A stretch of 59,714 nucleotides of DNA from Pseudomonadota bacterium (GCA_021790335.1 JAJYEE010000016.1:1-59714); one strand, 5' to 3'; positions 1 to 9,344 are shown, counted from the stretch's first letter. Made by a program: numbers and translations. Notes: generated by a model not told the origin, from the letters alone.

Positions 1-615
1 CGGCACAATCAGGCGCTCATCGCGCTCGCCCGCCGGCGCTGCGATGTGCTTTTCGCGATGTTGCGTGACGGCGCTTTTTATCATGCGGTACCTACAGCCA
101 ATGCTTGACGAAGGACATAGGGGCACCGTTACCAATTTGTCATCGCCTGGGAAAGCGGCAACGCGTTGGCGTTGCGGCTCCTGCTGCTGCGCAATGAGCT
201 GGGTCTGCAGGAGGCCGTGCATTTTATCGGTTTGAGGCAGGATATTTCGGCTTTGTTCAACGGGCTGGACGTGTTCGTGCTCAGCTCGGTCTCGGAGGGA
301 TTTTCGCTTGTTACGGCGCAGGCGATGGCGTGTGGAAATCCGGTCGTGGCGACGCGCAGCGGCAGGCCGGAAGAAATCGTATCCGATGGGTTTAATGGAA
401 TTCTGGTCGATGTGCAGGTCGAATCGCAGCTGGCGCAAGCTATCAGACTCGTTGCGGAGGACATCAGCCTCCGAAAATCACTCGCAGAAAATGCCCTGCA
501 TATGGCGCGGTCGCGATATACGTTCGATACCATGCTAGCCCGTTACGACGCTCTTTACGACGAGCTGATAGGCCGCAGTACAGGCACGGCAGCAGGCGGA
601 CGAGACGACCGATAG
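1..615 (+). pseudogene. Decayed GT4-type glycosyltransferase, partial at window edge
   Basis: The 3' half (about 121-615) encodes the C-terminal Rossmann half of a group 1/GT4 glycosyltransferase. The donor-binding signature DVFVLSSVSEGFSL is followed by AMACGNPVVAT and the closing helices. In the same frame at bases 1-105 lies a short stretch (ALIALARRRCDVLFAMLRDG) that resembles the N-terminal part of such enzymes. The two halves are separated by in-frame stops at 106-108 and 118-120, and the long segment that should lie between them is missing. The simplest reading is an internal deletion followed by decay. The first base is already inside the frame, so the true start lies outside the window. 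An alternative is a short surviving gene from the ATG at 166, which would lack half of the active site. Family assignment is secure; the pseudogene call is inference. Confidence 0.65.
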
Positions 616-1094
616 CGGAAAAATCAGAAACACGGAACAGAAAGGCCAAAGCTGGTTTTGAGAGCAATGCTAAGCCGGGCCGGTCTGAATTATGCCAAGG
701 AATGCTGCTGCCAGGACAACTTGCCCGCAGTAAAATGCGCAAATGCGGCCTGTTTTCAATTTGAGGCGGCCGGCATACCGAATATGCGATCTCGGTATGC
801 GTGTCAACTCGTATAGACGAGCCATGGTGAAATGAAGTTGGATGGTTATCCGGCTTGTCTGAGAAGTGGCTGGATGTTAACGTCTGGCGCCGAATTGTGT
901 CGGGTCCTTGCCGTTGGTCGCCGGTCTGCAGGTCAGGAATGCAGAAGATGATGCCAGTTTCTGTCGGCCCACAATGGCCGTTGTAGGAAACGGGAGGATG
1001 CCGGCAAGTAGGCAGTATTTGAACTCTTGATCATGCTCCCCGCTAGAAGGAACATCGGGCCGCATTTTCTGTCTGCTAGTGAGCACACTATCGA
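616..1094. other. Intergenic, no gene seen; holds two inverted repeats
   Basis: No reading frame here resembles a protein I recognise. The stretch separates the broken glycosyltransferase from the secreted lyase-like gene. Its only clear structure is the hairpin pair at 773-821. Confidence 0.6.
773..821. repeat. Two adjacent short inverted repeats
   Basis: GCATACCGA (773-781) pairs perfectly with TCGGTATGC (792-800) across a 10-base loop. CTCGT (808-812) pairs with ACGAG (817-821) across a 4-base loop. Neither is followed by a run of T. They could be a factor-independent stop for the upstream gene or a mobile-element scar. Confidence 0.5.
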
Positions 1095-1940
1095 ATGAAC
1101 CGCATCCGATTTTACCTTTCAGGTTTACTGATCATTTTGGGATTGGTGATGTCGAGCCCGGTATTGTCCTGGACGATCAATTCGACTTTTGAGTGCGGAA
1201 CTGCAGGGCGGGCGGCCAGAGGGAACTGTGCCTTCAGCGAGCCGTTCAGTAGTACGCAGTTTACTCAAGACGAAGTCTATAGCGGCAAGTTGGCGGCGAA
1301 GACAACCGTCAGTAAAGGGACTGATGGGTGGGGGCAATGGGGCGGATATTATCATTTTCCCAGGAAGCTATATCGAGGCGATCAGGTATGGTTTAGGGCC
1401 TATTTTTATTTTCCCGCGGGGTTCAATTTTTATACTGCGGGCCAAGGGCTGAAGATTCTGCGTATCCACGTTTTAACTTCAACTGGCCACAACGTCGGCT
1501 ATCCAACGCTGTACATCAATGGAAGCTCATGGAACGGGTATTACTTGGAAGTTGTGAATGAGGTTGGGACCACATCCGGGGATCCGGTCTGCGCGTGGAA
1601 ACATTTGGGCACACTCGTTAAAACCGGGAAATGGATGGCGCTGGAAATGTACGTCAAGTTCGAGCCTGACCGATCCGGAATAATCAGGGCATGGCAAAAT
1701 GGGAACCTTGTATTTGACGAGAGCGGTATTTCCACATTGAAAGAATCCACTGACAAGTCGATGGAGAGCCTCATTTTCACCTACTTCAATAATAATTCCC
1801 GTCAGACGCAAAGCGCATATATTGACGACGTCGTGATCACATCGGATCAGCCTTCCGAGCGGGACGCACATGGCAATTATTTCATTGGCTTGTCACCGGC
1901 GCGCATTTCCTCGGAAAAAGCCAATCGCAGCGAACATTGA
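1095..1940 (+). CDS. Secreted polysaccharide-lyase-like (concanavalin A-like fold) protein
   Basis: The 281-residue protein begins with a clear Sec signal peptide (hydrophobic residues 7-25, likely cut after VLS). The mature part is rich in aromatic and beta-strand patterns (GGYYHFPRKLYRGDQVWFRAYFYFP, residues about 85-109, then WMALEMYVKF and YIDDVVITSD near the end). This pattern is typical of jelly-roll polysaccharide-binding or lyase domains related to the heparin/alginate-lyase-like group. It probably acts in the periplasm or outside the cell on the polymer made by the neighbouring genes; lyase or binding genes are common in exopolysaccharide loci. I cannot point to catalytic residues, so it may bind rather than cut. 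The ATG lacks a strong Shine-Dalgarno, but it is the start that gives the signal peptide. Confidence 0.55.
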   Translation: MNRIRFYLSGLLIILGLVMSSPVLSWTINSTFECGTAGRAARGNCAFSEPFSSTQFTQDEVYSGKLAAKTTVSKGTDGWGQWGGYYHFPRKLYRGDQVWFRAYFYFPAGFNFYTAGQGLKILRIHVLTSTGHNVGYPTLYINGSSWNGYYLEVVNEVGTTSGDPVCAWKHLGTLVKTGKWMALEMYVKFEPDRSGIIRAWQNGNLVFDESGISTLKESTDKSMESLIFTYFNNNSRQTQSAYIDDVVITSDQPSERDAHGNYFIGLSPARISSEKANRSEH

Positions 1941-2237
1941 AGAACCGGGGCTGCACATGCGGTCGCGCAGAATAAGCCTGTCTGCGTCTGAGTCATCGCA
2001 ACTGAGAAAGGATTCTTCTGAACGGAAAGATTAAGGAAATGGTTCGTTCGGAACGCAGGCTGGCCGGGAAGATGATGGCCCGAGGCGCTCGAGACATCGA
2101 CTGCAGCCTGCCGGAGGTGCCATCGAGCGCAGAAATACGCTGTTCATTCTCTAGTTGACGGGTTTATCGGTGCCACAATTTGTGCGCTTTTAGGTAGGGT
2201 ACGGTCCGAAACCCCGCCTATTCCTGATCCCTGCTGT

Positions 2238-3443
2238 TCAGGATACCAGTTGGCTCAGGTACTGGCTGATCTCGAAGAAAAAAGGTTTCAGATCGTCGAT
2301 GCGGTTGACTTCGTAGCGCGTCTTTCCGTCAAAAAACCTCAGAAATCTCAGGATTTCCCGTAATCGAGAAGTATCAGCCGCGCCGGTTTGTCGTTTTCGC
2401 AACACCAGATACAGCCGGTCGAGATCTCCGAGGAGCCAGCGGGTACGTATGCCGGCGCGGTAACTTTCGGGTGCCGCCGGGGCATTGCCGAGCGCCAGAT
2501 CGTACAGCATGCTAGGAAAGTCCACGCCTGCGTCAATCGACAGCTGCAGGGAACCCCAGAACCGCGGGTTGATTTCCATCAGGTATGGGGTTCCATCTTC
2601 GGTTCCCCGGAACTCCACCATCGCCACACCGTGCCACCGGGCATGATCAAGCAGACGGGAGGCGTAGGCCTGCAGATCTGCGCGTACCGCTACGCTCTCG
2701 CTGAGTACGCTTACACCGCCGCTCGGGGGTTTTTCCCGGATGCGTTGATGTGCGAAGAAGGTGACGGCCTTGCCATGGTTGTAAAGTGCAAATATCCCCA
2801 AACCGGAACCGGGAACGTGTGCCTGCACAGCAAGCGGGAAATCACGAAGATATTCATGCGCAGCCGTGAGTGTGGCAAGTTCTGACAGAGTGCAGGCCAC
2901 GTGTACCGACGTGGCGGTACATCGGCCGTTATGCCAGACCTTCGAGCGGCAGGGTTTAAGGACAACCGGGAAGCCGATGTGCTCTGCGGCAGCCACGAGC
3001 TCGTCCGTGTTGTCGGGAAAAAGCGTTTCGGGAGCCGGAACCTGAAGTTGGTTTGCCACCTGCAGTAGTCTGCATTTATTGGCGATCAGGTCCCATGTGT
3101 CGGGATCGGGCAGGGGAACAACTGCCGGTGCAAACAGGTCGCGATTTCGGGCAAGAAGGTACGCGGATACTTCAGTCATGGGAAGGATGACGCTCACCGC
3201 ACGTGCGGCGGCATTTCGCTGGACGGCATAAAGAAAGTCATCGGGTCGTGCGGTAGGTGACGGATAGCTGAAGCGGTTTCGGCAGTAGCGCGACGATCCA
3301 GCCAGAGTCCGGTATGTCTCGTCGGCGACGGTGACTGATATGCCACGGCTTCCTAGGGAGCGCGTGGCGGCGAGTGCGCTGCGCTGATTGCCGTCAAGGA
3401 TGAGTACGGCAGGATGCATGATCGACGTCTCTGATGGCTTCAT
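2238..3443 (-). CDS. ATP-grasp ligase, polysaccharide locus
   Basis: A 401-residue soluble protein of the carbamoyl-phosphate-synthase-like ATP-grasp group. An N-terminal Rossmann-like preATP-grasp part (VLILDGNQRSALAATRSL, residues 12-29) is followed by the ATP-grasp fold. That fold holds the ATP-lysine segment FPVVLKPCRSK near residue 158-168 and the metal-binding strand MEINPRFWGSLQ near residue 320. Such enzymes join a carboxylate to an amine through an acyl phosphate. Members in capsule or exopolysaccharide loci are thought to decorate sugars or make small amino-acid conjugates. The substrate here is unknown. It runs on the minus strand downstream of the polymerase gene, with a 486-base gap that contains its own probable promoter. 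A second start at the ninth residue is possible. Confidence 0.8.
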   Translation of the reverse strand: MKPSETSIMHPAVLILDGNQRSALAATRSLGSRGISVTVADETYRTLAGSSRYCRNRFSYPSPTARPDDFLYAVQRNAAARAVSVILPMTEVSAYLLARNRDLFAPAVVPLPDPDTWDLIANKCRLLQVANQLQVPAPETLFPDNTDELVAAAEHIGFPVVLKPCRSKVWHNGRCTATSVHVACTLSELATLTAAHEYLRDFPLAVQAHVPGSGLGIFALYNHGKAVTFFAHQRIREKPPSGGVSVLSESVAVRADLQAYASRLLDHARWHGVAMVEFRGTEDGTPYLMEINPRFWGSLQLSIDAGVDFPSMLYDLALGNAPAAPESYRAGIRTRWLLGDLDRLYLVLRKRQTGAADTSRLREILRFLRFFDGKTRYEVNRIDDLKPFFFEISQYLSQLVS

Positions 3444-3929
3444 GGCCTACTGCGTTCCGGAAAAAGGTGCACTCCCGAATGCTGGTCACGCCTTCAGTCC
3501 AGTGCGCAAGCCAATCCTCCGGGTTGCGTTGGCGCAAGAATGGGAATGATACAGATGACCGTTGAGCCGGCGTCCCGATAATCGAAGAAGAAGCCTGCCC
3601 GGCGCAATCGTATTTTTCGACAAAAGTCGCGACCGCGCCCCGAAAGCGGATGCTCAAGCTGATTATATCGCGCTACCTGAAGGCATGTAACTGCCGTCGA
3701 ACGGATGTTCCGGGAGGTCATAATTCGAGCCATTTTTTTCCGCTGTGGTTCAATATGACTGAATTTTAGGGAGAAGGATATGCCTTCCAGTCTCTGGCCC
3801 GCTTCCCGGAGCAGAGGGGGTGCGGGTCAAAGAATCGAGAAGGGAATGAAGCAAGGACACAGCCGAACCATGCGTATCCTGATTCGAGTATCGGACGGAG
3901 AAAATTTCATGTTGATTGTTTTGCAGAAC
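3444..3929. other. Intergenic, 486 bases; one promoter candidate
   Basis: No convincing gene on either strand. The only supported element is the minus-strand promoter at 3662-3690 for the ATP-grasp gene. Confidence 0.5.
3662..3690 (-). promoter_or_regulatory. Sigma-70-type promoter candidate for ATP-grasp gene
   Basis: On the minus strand a perfect TATAAT (3667-3662) lies 17 bases after TTACAT (3690-3685), which is a weak -35 box. Transcription would start near 3655, leaving a leader of about 210 bases before the ATG at 3443. Confidence 0.4.
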
Positions 3930-5285
3930 TCAAAATGCCGACGGCGTGGATTCGCCCGTGGCGGTAGGGAAAGCTGCCAGAGACGGGGTGTTCAGTGTTG
4001 TATTCTCGGCAACTGTTCTCAGTGCCACGACGTAAGCAAGGTTGATCCAGAAATAGGGATAATACAGCACTGTGATGAACGATCCGCTGACGAGGAATCC
4101 AATCAGCGCGGCGTCCAGGCCGAGGGCAGTGTTGTAGATAAATGGGTTGTTGGCCTTCGGAACCAACATTCGTGTTTTTCGATTGTTTATGAAAGAAGCA
4201 ATGATCAGCATGATGAATGTACCGAGACCAAAATATCCCATTTCAGAGCCGGCTTGAATGAAGATGTTGTGAGGAAGGCCATATCCTCCGGTGACTGTTG
4301 AGTAGTGAAGCGAGTAATACCGGTCCCAGTTGAAGTATCCGATCCCGAAAAAAGGATGTCTGTGGAGCATGTTCAGTCCGTCCTTCCAGCGCACAAGTCT
4401 CTCTTCTGATGTCTTGTCAGTGCCGGCAGCATGAAAACGGGCAAGGGATTGCGGTGGAATGATGATGTAGAGCGTGCCCAGGATTAATGCGCCGATGACA
4501 ATCGCCTTGACACGATGATGGCTCTGAATGGCCATGAACAGGACCGCCGCAGCCAACCCAATTGCCGCGCCCCGCGAAGAAGTTGCGGCAACGGAAGCGA
4601 TCGTTGTAATCGGGAACAGCAGAAAAATGAAACGCTTCGTCCGTCCCCAGTTTTTCCAAAATGTGATGATGAAGTAGTAGCAAAGCGGAAAAAATATGCA
4701 GAGCTCGATACCGAATTCCCCCGAATTCTGGAAGAAGCCGGGCGCTCCTGTAACGCCCCAACTCGCCCATGCAAAGTCACGGCCTGCCCAGCTCCGGAAT
4801 CCGTGCAGGGACATCTTGAAATTGTAGATCAGAAACGCGAGAAAAAATATGAAGAACCTTACCGGTGTCGTGACGATCCGGGTAATGAGAAAGTAGATTA
4901 CCAGCCAATCGGTGAATTCGGATAGATGGGAAAATGATTCATGCGGATACGTTGCCAGAGCGGATGAGGCGAGGACAGCAATGAGAAACAGCATCATCAG
5001 TTTGTCTGCACCGTTCTTTACCCGCATGGAGTGTCGATCTGCCAGAAGCGCGACGAGCGCGATGACCAACGCAACTTTGTCCCAGGGAAGGATGTTGATC
5101 GCAGGATAAGCCGTCTGCGGACGGACATACTCCAGGAGCAGGTACAGATTGATGGCCCAGAATGACAGCGGTTCGCGCCGCACTGCGGCAACAATGGACC
5201 TTAGCTTGACCGAGTAAAGGTCCTGCATTGCAATGGTTGTGTCAGCGTTTGCGGAATCGGCCGGGTCCGGCGTGAAACTGGCCAT
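3930..5285 (-). CDS. O-antigen ligase/Wzy-type polymerase membrane protein
   Basis: A polytopic inner-membrane protein of about 451 residues with some ten hydrophobic segments. It has the long periplasmic loop typical of the Wzy_C/O-antigen-ligase superfamily. In that loop are the charged run SEERLVRWKDGLNML, then HPFFGIGYFN and GLPHNIFIQAGSEMGYFGLG, the conserved core. It would polymerise undecaprenyl-linked repeat units or ligate the finished glycan. Exosortase-type loci carry ligase-like members of this family, which fits the export genes at 13535-19157. I prefer the ATG at 5285 because a GAGGGA sequence precedes it; an in-frame ATG at 5342 would add 19 basic residues. Confidence 0.8.
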   Translation of the reverse strand: MASFTPDPADSANADTTIAMQDLYSVKLRSIVAAVRREPLSFWAINLYLLLEYVRPQTAYPAINILPWDKVALVIALVALLADRHSMRVKNGADKLMMLFLIAVLASSALATYPHESFSHLSEFTDWLVIYFLITRIVTTPVRFFIFFLAFLIYNFKMSLHGFRSWAGRDFAWASWGVTGAPGFFQNSGEFGIELCIFFPLCYYFIITFWKNWGRTKRFIFLLFPITTIASVAATSSRGAAIGLAAAVLFMAIQSHHRVKAIVIGALILGTLYIIIPPQSLARFHAAGTDKTSEERLVRWKDGLNMLHRHPFFGIGYFNWDRYYSLHYSTVTGGYGLPHNIFIQAGSEMGYFGLGTFIMLIIASFINNRKTRMLVPKANNPFIYNTALGLDAALIGFLVSGSFITVLYYPYFWINLAYVVALRTVAENTTLNTPSLAAFPTATGESTPSAF

Positions 5286-5735
5286 AGTCCCTCGTCCTCG
5301 GGTTGTGTAGCGGAGCCACGGTCTCCTGGAGGCAGGGGTCATGCCGCGTGCGCACAGAGTTTGTATGGCAACCGTCCATCTGATTTTATATCATTGCGAA
5401 CGTCAACGGCCACTTTCCTGTGGTCTGATGAAGATTGTGGGGAATCTCTGGCGGTGCATACCGGCCCATCCGCATTGCGGGGAATGCAGGCATGGCGCGC
5501 AGGTGTTGATGTCTTGCGCAGAGACACCACGGACATCAATCCTGCCAAGGTCCTGAAAAAGGCTGCCACAGAACCAGGCTGCCGGGTAATATCTGTTGTA
5601 GCAGATGCAACTTCTCGTGTCTTGCGCAAACAAGGAATCGCGGTAGCGAGCGGATCATCCGTGCACTCGTGCCTTTTTCAGGTTTGTCTACGCGCCGACA
5701 AAGACCATACTTACAACAGTTGAAGGAAGGAAGTG
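5286..5735. other. Intergenic between polymerase and YdcF-like gene
   Basis: About 450 bases between two divergent genes. I see no conserved frame. For the plus-strand gene a weak promoter is possible: TTGTCT at 5684-5689 and CATACT at 5706-5711, spacer 16. Confidence 0.5.
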
Positions 5736-6509
5736 ATGCCGTCAATCCGAGAATATGCAGAAGTGCTTTTTGTACCCCTGTTTTACGTCTTGGTAGTGGT
5801 TGTCGCAATGGCGGTCGTTGCATTTTGGTCCAGAACATCCGGCCTGCGCCGCTGGCGCTATGTCTTGGTTTTGGTGGCAATGGTAACCTACGTCATCAGC
5901 ACGCCTTTTTTACCGAACCTTCTGTTGCGCCAGCTGGAGGATTATTATTCGCAGCCAGCTTTGGGCGGTGCGATTCATGGTAAAAACCTGATCGTTGTTC
6001 TGGCTTCCGGCGGTTGGTTGCGGGTGACGCGCGATGGCTGGACTCCCGAGCTCGGTGAGGCCGGATGGGTGAGCACCGAGACCGGAGTGCAGCTATGGGG
6101 TCGGATCGGCGGTACTATTTTGTTTTCCGGAGCTCCGACCCCGGACAGTACGGATTCGGATGCCGCTCGAATGGCGCGTATCGCCGAACGAATGGGAGTT
6201 CCTGCAGACGATATCCGCATTGAACCGGATTCCCTCGACACACATCAGAACATACAGTTTTCTCGGCAACGGATTCGCCGCTTCCATGGGCCGGTATGGC
6301 TTGTGACGACTGCGTCCCACATGATGCGGTCGGAGGCTGTAGCGCGGAAGTTCGGTTTGCACATGATCCCCTATCCCTGTTTTTACCGCAGTGACCAGCA
6401 TGCGACGGTATACTCTTGGATACCCAGCAACAATTCTCCTCTGGTGCTGGAGAGAGTTCTGCACGAGTGGATCGGGCTTTGGTATTACCGGTTGCGAGGC
6501 TGGGCGTAA
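5736..6509 (+). CDS. YdcF/ElyC-SanA family (DUF218) membrane protein
   Basis: A 257-residue protein with two N-terminal membrane helices (about residues 10-30 and 40-55) and a DUF218 domain. The domain opens with NLIVVLASGG, which matches the IVVLGGG core of the family. DADDIRIEPDSLDTHQN and WLVTTASHMMRSEAVARKFG give the conserved acidic/Thr and S-H-M-x-R-A elements. ElyC/SanA/YdcF proteins are linked to envelope carbon-lipid metabolism and peptidoglycan integrity; the reaction is not settled. Placement inside a polysaccharide locus suggests a role in lipid-carrier handling, which is inference. The ATG at 5736 is chosen because AAGGAAGG stands 5 bases before it; a GTG directly upstream is also possible. 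Confidence 0.75.
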   Translation: MPSIREYAEVLFVPLFYVLVVVVAMAVVAFWSRTSGLRRWRYVLVLVAMVTYVISTPFLPNLLLRQLEDYYSQPALGGAIHGKNLIVVLASGGWLRVTRDGWTPELGEAGWVSTETGVQLWGRIGGTILFSGAPTPDSTDSDAARMARIAERMGVPADDIRIEPDSLDTHQNIQFSRQRIRRFHGPVWLVTTASHMMRSEAVARKFGLHMIPYPCFYRSDQHATVYSWIPSNNSPLVLERVLHEWIGLWYYRLRGWA

Positions 6510-6911
6510 GTGCGATCCAGACCGGCAATCAAGAGAGCTTTGCGTAGAGAGGGTATCTGTTCCCGTAGGACCGGGTCGCATGTCCAGCCAGGAAATTGTT
6601 AAGTGTTTGCCACGCATGCACAGCTCGCGAAGTGATGAGCCTGGCAGAGGTGTAACCTGACCCCGGACAACCAACGCGGTTGCGTAGGCATGATGGATTG
6701 AACCGCTCAGCGCAGGAGTGCCGGCCAGCGACCGACCGACGAGAAATTCTCGCACAGCGGCACAATGATTCCTCAAAATTCGGACCCTATGCCTCCCGCG
6801 GACTACTCGCCTCGGCGCTTCGCGCCTTCCCTAGCTCGCAGCGGGTGTCCGTCACCTGTTTGAACGAGCGCGAATTATCGCATATCGGGACATGCTAAGT
6901 CCGACAGGCTG
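6510..6911. other. Convergent intergenic region, weak hairpin only
   Basis: About 400 bases between two genes that end toward each other. A compact hairpin, GGCGC-TTC-GCGCC at 6814-6826 followed by TT, may stop transcription from either side. No coding sequence is recognised. Confidence 0.45.
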
Positions 6912-8072
6912 CTAGCGCCCGGCGCCGGCCCGCTTGTGGTCCAAAGCCGCTTTATAAGAAGCCATGGTCTTTGCAGCGATGGTATCCCAGCCAAACAGCG
7001 ACTCAGCGCGTGTTCGGCCGCTGGCGACGAGTTCCTGTCGGGCACGTTCGTCTGTCAGCAACCGCAGGATGGCTTCAGCCAGTGATTGCGAATCGTTCTC
7101 CGGGATCCACACTGCCGCCTCACCCAAGTGTTCGGGCAAGCCGGCGCGACGTGTGGCGATGACGGCAGTTCCGTAAGTCAGGGCGTTGACAGCCGGCCAG
7201 CCAGCAAAGCTGCCAGTGTACGGCAGTACACAGAGCAGTGCCTTACCGTACGCCTCGGCAGTTTCCTGCGTATCGATCTGATTTCGCCATTGCACGAGTT
7301 CGGCGATGCCGGTTTCTTCTGCGAGCTGCAGGCCGTATTCCGGCGTCACATTCCCATAGTGACCGTGAATCACGAGTGTGGGCATGTTTTCTCTCAATCG
7401 CGCTTTCAGCTGTGCCATGGCCTGGAACAGGGTATCGACCCCCTTGCCGCGATGCAGCGTATGTCCGCCGTAAAAGATGATTCCCTGTCTAGGACCATTG
7501 GGCAGGGGACCGATATCAATCCCGTGTTCCACAAGATCGATACGCCCGCTGTCCACGCCCAGGTCCACCAGTTTTTTGCGCAGGTCCGAGGTATGGACGA
7601 AAACGCGGTCGGCCCTGTTGTAGATCAGGTTGCTTTCGGGAAGATCCAGTTGATGTGGATCCAGTTCATGAACGGTGATGACCCGTGCCGCCCGCGCGGG
7701 AAGACTGAGCCAGCCGAATGCTGCCGCAGATCCGAAGGCATTGAGCACTTGCTGAAAGTGCAGAACATCAGCATCGCCTGCAAGACGCAGATAACGCCTT
7801 GCCCTTTCCTGGTACATCAGGTGACTTGCCTTTGTCCTCAGCCAGTATTTCACCGGATTGGCAGATTTGTAGTAGTAGATATGCGGGAATCCAAGGAACT
7901 CGCAGCGCTGATTCTGGAATACCCCCTTGATTTCCGCTGGATCTCCACAGCCGCAGTTGGAAGTAATGACGCCGACTTCTGAACTGAACTTCCTCTCTAG
8001 GGCGCTGCGCAAGCCGTCCGTGTATTCTCCGTACGAAGTGCGATACCAGCAGGAGACAAACTTGATTTTCAT
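6912..8072 (-). CDS. Glycosyltransferase, GT4 type
   Basis: A 386-residue soluble GT-B fold enzyme. The N-terminal acceptor domain includes DVLHFQQVLNAFGS and the strand VITVHELDPHQ. The C-terminal donor domain starts near LVEHGIDIGPLP and continues with IIFYGGHTLHRGKGVDTLFQ. It then has VLPYTGSFAGWPAVNALTYG in the place of the usual E-x7-E nucleotide-sugar site; the first Glu of that motif is not obvious, so the catalytic motif looks modified. It would add a sugar to a lipid-linked intermediate on the cytoplasmic face. It lies 12 bases downstream of the acyltransferase gene on the same strand, so the two are probably co-transcribed. Confidence 0.82.
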   Translation of the reverse strand: MKIKFVSCWYRTSYGEYTDGLRSALERKFSSEVGVITSNCGCGDPAEIKGVFQNQRCEFLGFPHIYYYKSANPVKYWLRTKASHLMYQERARRYLRLAGDADVLHFQQVLNAFGSAAAFGWLSLPARAARVITVHELDPHQLDLPESNLIYNRADRVFVHTSDLRKKLVDLGVDSGRIDLVEHGIDIGPLPNGPRQGIIFYGGHTLHRGKGVDTLFQAMAQLKARLRENMPTLVIHGHYGNVTPEYGLQLAEETGIAELVQWRNQIDTQETAEAYGKALLCVLPYTGSFAGWPAVNALTYGTAVIATRRAGLPEHLGEAAVWIPENDSQSLAEAILRLLTDERARQELVASGRTRAESLFGWDTIAAKTMASYKAALDHKRAGAGR

Positions 8073-8084
8073 TTTCAGCCTCGT

Positions 8085-9179
8085 TTATCGCAGGATTGCC
8101 TTGGCGAGATTGCGTAGCAGGCGGGAAGAAGTGCACAGGCACGACTGGAGGTTCCGTTGCCCCACCTGAAGGGTCAAGGAAGCCTTTGCAGAATTCGACC
8201 ATTCGAACTTGTATTCTTCGCCGCCCTTCAGGAAATCATAACACGCGACCTTCGACTCGATCGCTCTGTCTATGCACTTACCGATGAGAGCGTTGCCGAG
8301 ACTGAGGCGTCGATCAAAAGATTTGTCGCTCGCTTGCGCCAGAAGGTGAAGCGTATTCCCGTAAACAAGATGAAGAAGCGCGGCAATGTCGAGCTCCTTC
8401 GCAACGAGGAAGTCGACCTGGAGCGATACGGTAGTGCCTTTGCCGGACAACACCTGCAGGAAACGATTGAGGGTGCTGCTGTCATGTTTGCTTTGAGCGG
8501 CATGCAGCGCAAAGAACCGTGGCAGGCTTTCAGCCGTGCTCTGACCTTGATAGGTGATATGGCGCGCTCCGTGTTCTTCGAGGCGTCGCCAGTCCTTGCG
8601 ATAGCGGGTGCGGCGTTTTGAGGACAGCCCTTCAAAATAGCTCTCGGTTGTTGCCGGCAACGTCGTGCGTGGTATATAGGCGTTGCGGCGGAGTTCCGAG
8701 AACTTCCCGGCCTCATCAAGCCGATTCATGAAGTGAAACAGGAACTGGGACTCCGCGGCTAGATCGCTGAGGGAGAGCTGGTCCCAATGCCGGCTTCCGG
8801 CTCCAAACAGGTAATCATAGATAGCATTGGCGGCATCCTGTTCGTAGCCATGCCGTGCTATGACATCAAGATAGTCCGAACCGGTTTCCGGTGTTCCGAG
8901 AAAGCGGATTTCCCGAGAACGCAGGCCGGCGCAGCGGCCCGTCTCCAGGTACCAAGGTGCGATTGCGACAGGCCCATCACTATCTCGCACGACGAGAACA
9001 AAAAGACCGCGCTTGTCCCCCATGAAGCAGTGTATCCAGCTTTCCATCCAGTCACGGGTGAGAAACAACGAATCAGAGTCCGACTCTGAGAGAAGCGCGC
9101 TCCACTGGTGTGAAAGCGTCGCCCAGCCTTCCGTCGTATTGACCAGATCAATTTCGTAGTTGTTTTCCATTCCGGACAC
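8085..9179 (-). CDS. BioF2-like/FemAB-type acyltransferase (GNAT fold)
   Basis: A 364-residue protein of the GNAT-related BioF2-like family (also called CelD-like). The N-terminal half has LFLTRDWMESWIHCF and the C-terminal GNAT core has the conserved run about residues 180-330. That run includes SSKRRTRYRKDWRRLEE and a C-terminal YDFLKGGEEYKFEW, the family's best-kept motif. Such proteins accompany exopolysaccharide and exosortase loci and are thought to transfer acyl or aminoacyl groups to sugars. The first ATG directly abuts the stop codon of an IS630-type transposase remnant. The fourth codon is also ATG and may be the older start. Its native upstream region therefore seems to have been replaced by insertion-sequence DNA. 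Confidence 0.75.
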   Translation of the reverse strand: MSGMENNYEIDLVNTTEGWATLSHQWSALLSESDSDSLFLTRDWMESWIHCFMGDKRGLFVLVVRDSDGPVAIAPWYLETGRCAGLRSREIRFLGTPETGSDYLDVIARHGYEQDAANAIYDYLFGAGSRHWDQLSLSDLAAESQFLFHFMNRLDEAGKFSELRRNAYIPRTTLPATTESYFEGLSSKRRTRYRKDWRRLEEHGARHITYQGQSTAESLPRFFALHAAQSKHDSSTLNRFLQVLSGKGTTVSLQVDFLVAKELDIAALLHLVYGNTLHLLAQASDKSFDRRLSLGNALIGKCIDRAIESKVACYDFLKGGEEYKFEWSNSAKASLTLQVGQRNLQSCLCTSSRLLRNLAKAILR

Positions 9180-9344
9180 CTAGCGCAGTGCTTCTATCTG
9201 TTTGGAGCCTGACCGGCAATTGGCGCGAATGACCTTCTGCAGGATGTCATGGGCCCTGGCGGTCCAGATGAAGGATCCATGATTCTGATTATGCAAGGCG
9301 ATGTACTCTTGGATGGCAGTGGTCAATTCAGTGACGCTGCCAAA
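9180..9344 (-). pseudogene. IS630-family transposase, C-terminal remnant
   Basis: Read on the minus strand, the frame that ends at the TAG 9182-9180 gives GSVTELTTAIQEYIALHNQN, then SFIWTARAHDILQKV. This is the C-terminal signature of IS630-family transposases: an A-I-x-x-F/Y-I-x-x-H-N core, then F-x-W-T and D-I-L-x-K. An in-frame stop a few codons upstream and the absence of the DDE core show that only about 54 codons survive. The element's terminal repeat should lie beyond the stop, inside the first codons of the acyltransferase gene. Confidence 0.75.
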
